Part shown: piece after piece, positions 5,672 to 7,395 of the stretch
Layout: each line of letters begins with the position of its first letter
How positions within the stretch are numbered: the stretch's first letter is position 1
NCBI GenBank assembly: GCA_023458995.1
Contig: JAEWVV010000133.1
Location: 1 to 7,395 of the forward strand
Direction of reading: 5' to 3'
DNA: 7,395 nt
Source: Bacillota bacterium
GTDB lineage: Bacteria > Bacillota_I > Bacilli_A > Acholeplasmatales > Acholeplasmataceae
Translations under genes and position numbers: made by a program
Notes under the pieces: generated by a model
What the model was told of the DNA's origin: nothing
The model's database searches: none
What the model saw: only the letters and a program-made list of their open reading frames with translations

Positions 5672-6791
5672 TAAAGAGTGGTTCCACTGTGGGTATGCAA
5701 CTAGATTCTTAGCAAACAAAGTTGAAGAGACCAGTGAAGCTAGTGAATTTGGAAGTGAGTGCCATTTGCTAGCAGAAAACTACATTAGAAAAAGTTTAAA
5801 ACTTGAAGACTATGAGTCAAACGATAAAAAGTCTATAGAAGAAATCAAAACAAGCTTTAAACACTATTCAGAGGAAATGGAAAGCTTAGCTAATGGCTAC
5901 GCAGACTTTGTAATTAGTACATACGATTATGAAGCGAAACGCACTGGAGAGAAACCGGTCATATTGATTGAACAACTTTTAGATATGGACTATGCACTTG
6001 ATACACATGGAACATTAGATTGCGGGATTATTGCAGGAGATACGCTAACAATCATTGACAACAAGACTGGATTTATTAAGGTTACAGTATTAGATGAAAA
6101 ACTAAATGAACTAAACAGCCAACTTGCTATTTATGGATTGTATGCTTACAAGGCATATAAGGATTTCTTTCCTATAAAAAAAATTCGTTTAGTTGTTTAT
6201 CAGCAAAGAATCAACAACATATCAGAGTATCTATTAACATCTGATGAACTAGAAAAATGGGAAAAAGAAAAGCTTATCCCTGCAGCACAAGAAGCTTTAA
6301 GTGAAGAAGCAAAAGCAAATACTGGTGTTTGGTGTAAATACTGTCCTGGACGAAATGTATGTAGAAAAAGAGCAGAAGATGCACTTGAAGCAGAAAAGGA
6401 AGTTAACAAACCAGAATTCATGACTGATGAAGAAATAGAAGCAATTTTACCGAAGTTAGATAGTGTTATTTCTTACATTGACAGTATTAAGGAATATTGT
6501 CTTAAAAAGGCACTAGAAGGCAAAAAATGGAGAGGTTTTAAAGTCGTAGAATCAGTAACAAAACGCAAACTCAGTGATGAAGATGCAGTTGCAAAAATCA
6601 TATCTGATAACGGCTATGATCCATTCGCACCTAAGAAACTACTGCCTATTAGCGAACTACAAAAGATGCTGGGAAAAACACAATTTAATGACTTAGTCGG
6701 TTGCTACATGATAAAGCCAAAAGGACAAGCAGTACTAGCTCCTGAATCTGATGCTAGAGAAGAATTAATAATCAATAAGGAGATGAAATAA
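5634..6791 (+). CDS. DUF2800 phage nuclease (PD-(D/E)XK, Cas4/RecB-like, predicted Fe-S)
   Basis: 385-aa protein from the chosen start. It has the RecB/Cas4-type nuclease signature: H44 in GSECHLLAE, E113 (LIEQ), D129 in GTLDCGII, D142-x-K144 in IDNKTG, and Q163 in SQLAIYGLY. Four cysteines, C19 at the N-terminus and C234-x2-C237-x5-C243 after the nuclease core, match the split arrangement that holds a 4Fe-4S cluster in Cas4 and AddB. The last 140 residues form a helical tail. DUF2800 proteins are common in phage replication/recombination modules of Firmicutes, where a DNA end-processing exonuclease role is likely. Start choice: GGAGG at 5621-5625 is followed by in-frame ATGs at 5628, 5631 and 5634; 5634 gives 8 nt spacing and MSQRKHSILAPSS, but 5631 is possible. 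ATGs at 5616 and 5619 precede the SD. Two bases separate it from the ATPase gene. Confidence 0.85.
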   Translation: MSQRKHSILAPSSKEWFHCGYATRFLANKVEETSEASEFGSECHLLAENYIRKSLKLEDYESNDKKSIEEIKTSFKHYSEEMESLANGYADFVISTYDYEAKRTGEKPVILIEQLLDMDYALDTHGTLDCGIIAGDTLTIIDNKTGFIKVTVLDEKLNELNSQLAIYGLYAYKAYKDFFPIKKIRLVVYQQRINNISEYLLTSDELEKWEKEKLIPAAQEALSEEAKANTGVWCKYCPGRNVCRKRAEDALEAEKEVNKPEFMTDEEIEAILPKLDSVISYIDSIKEYCLKKALEGKKWRGFKVVESVTKRKLSDEDAVAKIISDNGYDPFAPKKLLPISELQKMLGKTQFNDLVGCYMIKPKGQAVLAPESDAREELIINKEMK

Positions 6792-6793
6792 GC

Positions 6794-7395
6794 ATGTTAA
6801 ATATCGTTAGTGGTGTTGAAAAGACACCGATTAAATTTTGTATATACGGTGCGGAGGGTGTTGGTAAGACATCTTTAGCATCAAAAATGCCTGATCCACT
6901 TTTCTTAGATATTGAAGGTGGAACATCAAGGTTAAATGTTAGACGCATCAAAATCTCAAGCTGGGAAGATTTAATCGCAACAGTAAAAGAGGTAATTGAT
7001 AATCCAGATGTTTGTAAAACCTTAGTCATAGATACAGCAGACTGGGCTGAAGGTTTATGTGTTGATTATATTTGTAACAAGCACCGTAAAGACAATATAG
7101 AAAGTTTTGGATTTGGTAAAGGATACACCTACCTTGCAGAAGAATTTTCTACCTTATTACAACTATTATCCAAGCTTGTTGATGTTGGAATTAATCCAGT
7201 AGTTATTGCACATGGAAAACCACGCAAGTATGAGCTTCCAGAAGAACAAGGCCAATTTGACAGATGGGAAATGAAACTGACAAAACAATGTGCTCCATTA
7301 GTTAAAGAGTGGTGTGATGTATTACTCTTCTGTAACTATAAAACTTTTGTAATTACTACTGAGAACAACACAAAAAAAGCAAGCGGTGGTAAACG
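6794..7395 (+). CDS. Sak4/AAA_24-type phage ATPase, 3' end beyond window
   Basis: The first 200 residues are visible, with no stop before the window edge. It is a RecA-fold NTPase: Walker A GAEGVGKT (19-26), the family's FLDIEGGTSRL (37-47), Walker B LVIDT (77-81), and VVIAHGKPRK (136-145) in the sensor position. This arrangement matches phage AAA_24 / Sak4-like proteins, RecA-core ATPases tied to single-strand annealing and recombination, often encoded beside a DUF2800 nuclease. The pair would process DNA ends and load or anneal single strands during phage replication. AAGGAG (6777-6782) lies 11 nt before the ATG within the end of the nuclease gene, and only 2 nt separate the genes, so they are co-transcribed. 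The C-terminal part and the true length cannot be seen. Confidence 0.82.
   Translation, partial: MLNIVSGVEKTPIKFCIYGAEGVGKTSLASKMPDPLFLDIEGGTSRLNVRRIKISSWEDLIATVKEVIDNPDVCKTLVIDTADWAEGLCVDYICNKHRKDNIESFGFGKGYTYLAEEFSTLLQLLSKLVDVGINPVVIAHGKPRKYELPEEQGQFDRWEMKLTKQCAPLVKEWCDVLLFCNYKTFVITTENNTKKASGGK

Noticed and set aside
5437..5700. An 87-codon minus-strand frame across the 62-aa gene and the nuclease start.
   Set aside because: It has a low-complexity serine-rich product and no SD, and opposes two genes with strong SDs.

Overview
The window reads as an AT-rich Bacillota (Firmicutes) accessory region, most likely part of a prophage or integrative element. The reasons are strong AAGGAGG-type ribosome binding sites in front of nearly every gene, a TTG start backed by a perfect Shine-Dalgarno (SD) sequence, tightly packed or overlapping genes, and a rightward set of genes typical of clostridial-type phage replication modules. 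I cannot name a species.

Left part (about 27-4317, minus strand): a compact three-gene operon read right to left. It encodes a 67-aa XRE-type helix-turn-helix regulator, a 484-aa protein whose C-terminal half looks like the HamA (DUF1837) domain, and an 868-aa DEAH-box superfamily 2 helicase of HamB type. The last two overlap at TAATG. I read this as a Hachiman-type anti-phage defence system with its own regulator. Its promoter (TTGTAA, 17 bp, TATAAT) has a perfect 17-bp palindrome lying over the -35 box, which fits autorepression by the XRE protein. Two things stand out in HamA. It carries a roughly 220-residue N-terminal extension that I do not recognise with certainty. The positions where I expect the PD-(D/E)XK nuclease residues (SDG and GEAK in canonical HamA, from memory) read SSG and GATD.

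Middle (about 4385-4801): a long gene-free divergent region. It holds two 11-bp tandem repeats built on TCTGCCGA, a 10-bp direct repeat, a short hairpin, a 67-nt imperfect hairpin, and just before the next gene a pyrimidine-rich element that can pair either with an upstream AAAGGA or with the gene's own SD. This looks like a structured leader RNA with a translation switch.

Right part (4802-7395, plus strand): a 198-aa sigma-70 region 4-like protein with a cysteine cluster, a 62-aa small protein, a 385-aa DUF2800 (Cas4/RecB-like, predicted Fe-S) nuclease, and the first 200 codons of a Sak4/AAA_24-type phage ATPase that runs off the window. The sigma-like protein is a plausible regulator of the genes that follow. 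The nuclease and ATPase look like a recombination/replication pair. The defence operon is transcribed away from this module, so the element appears to carry a self-regulated defence cassette at the edge of its early replication genes.
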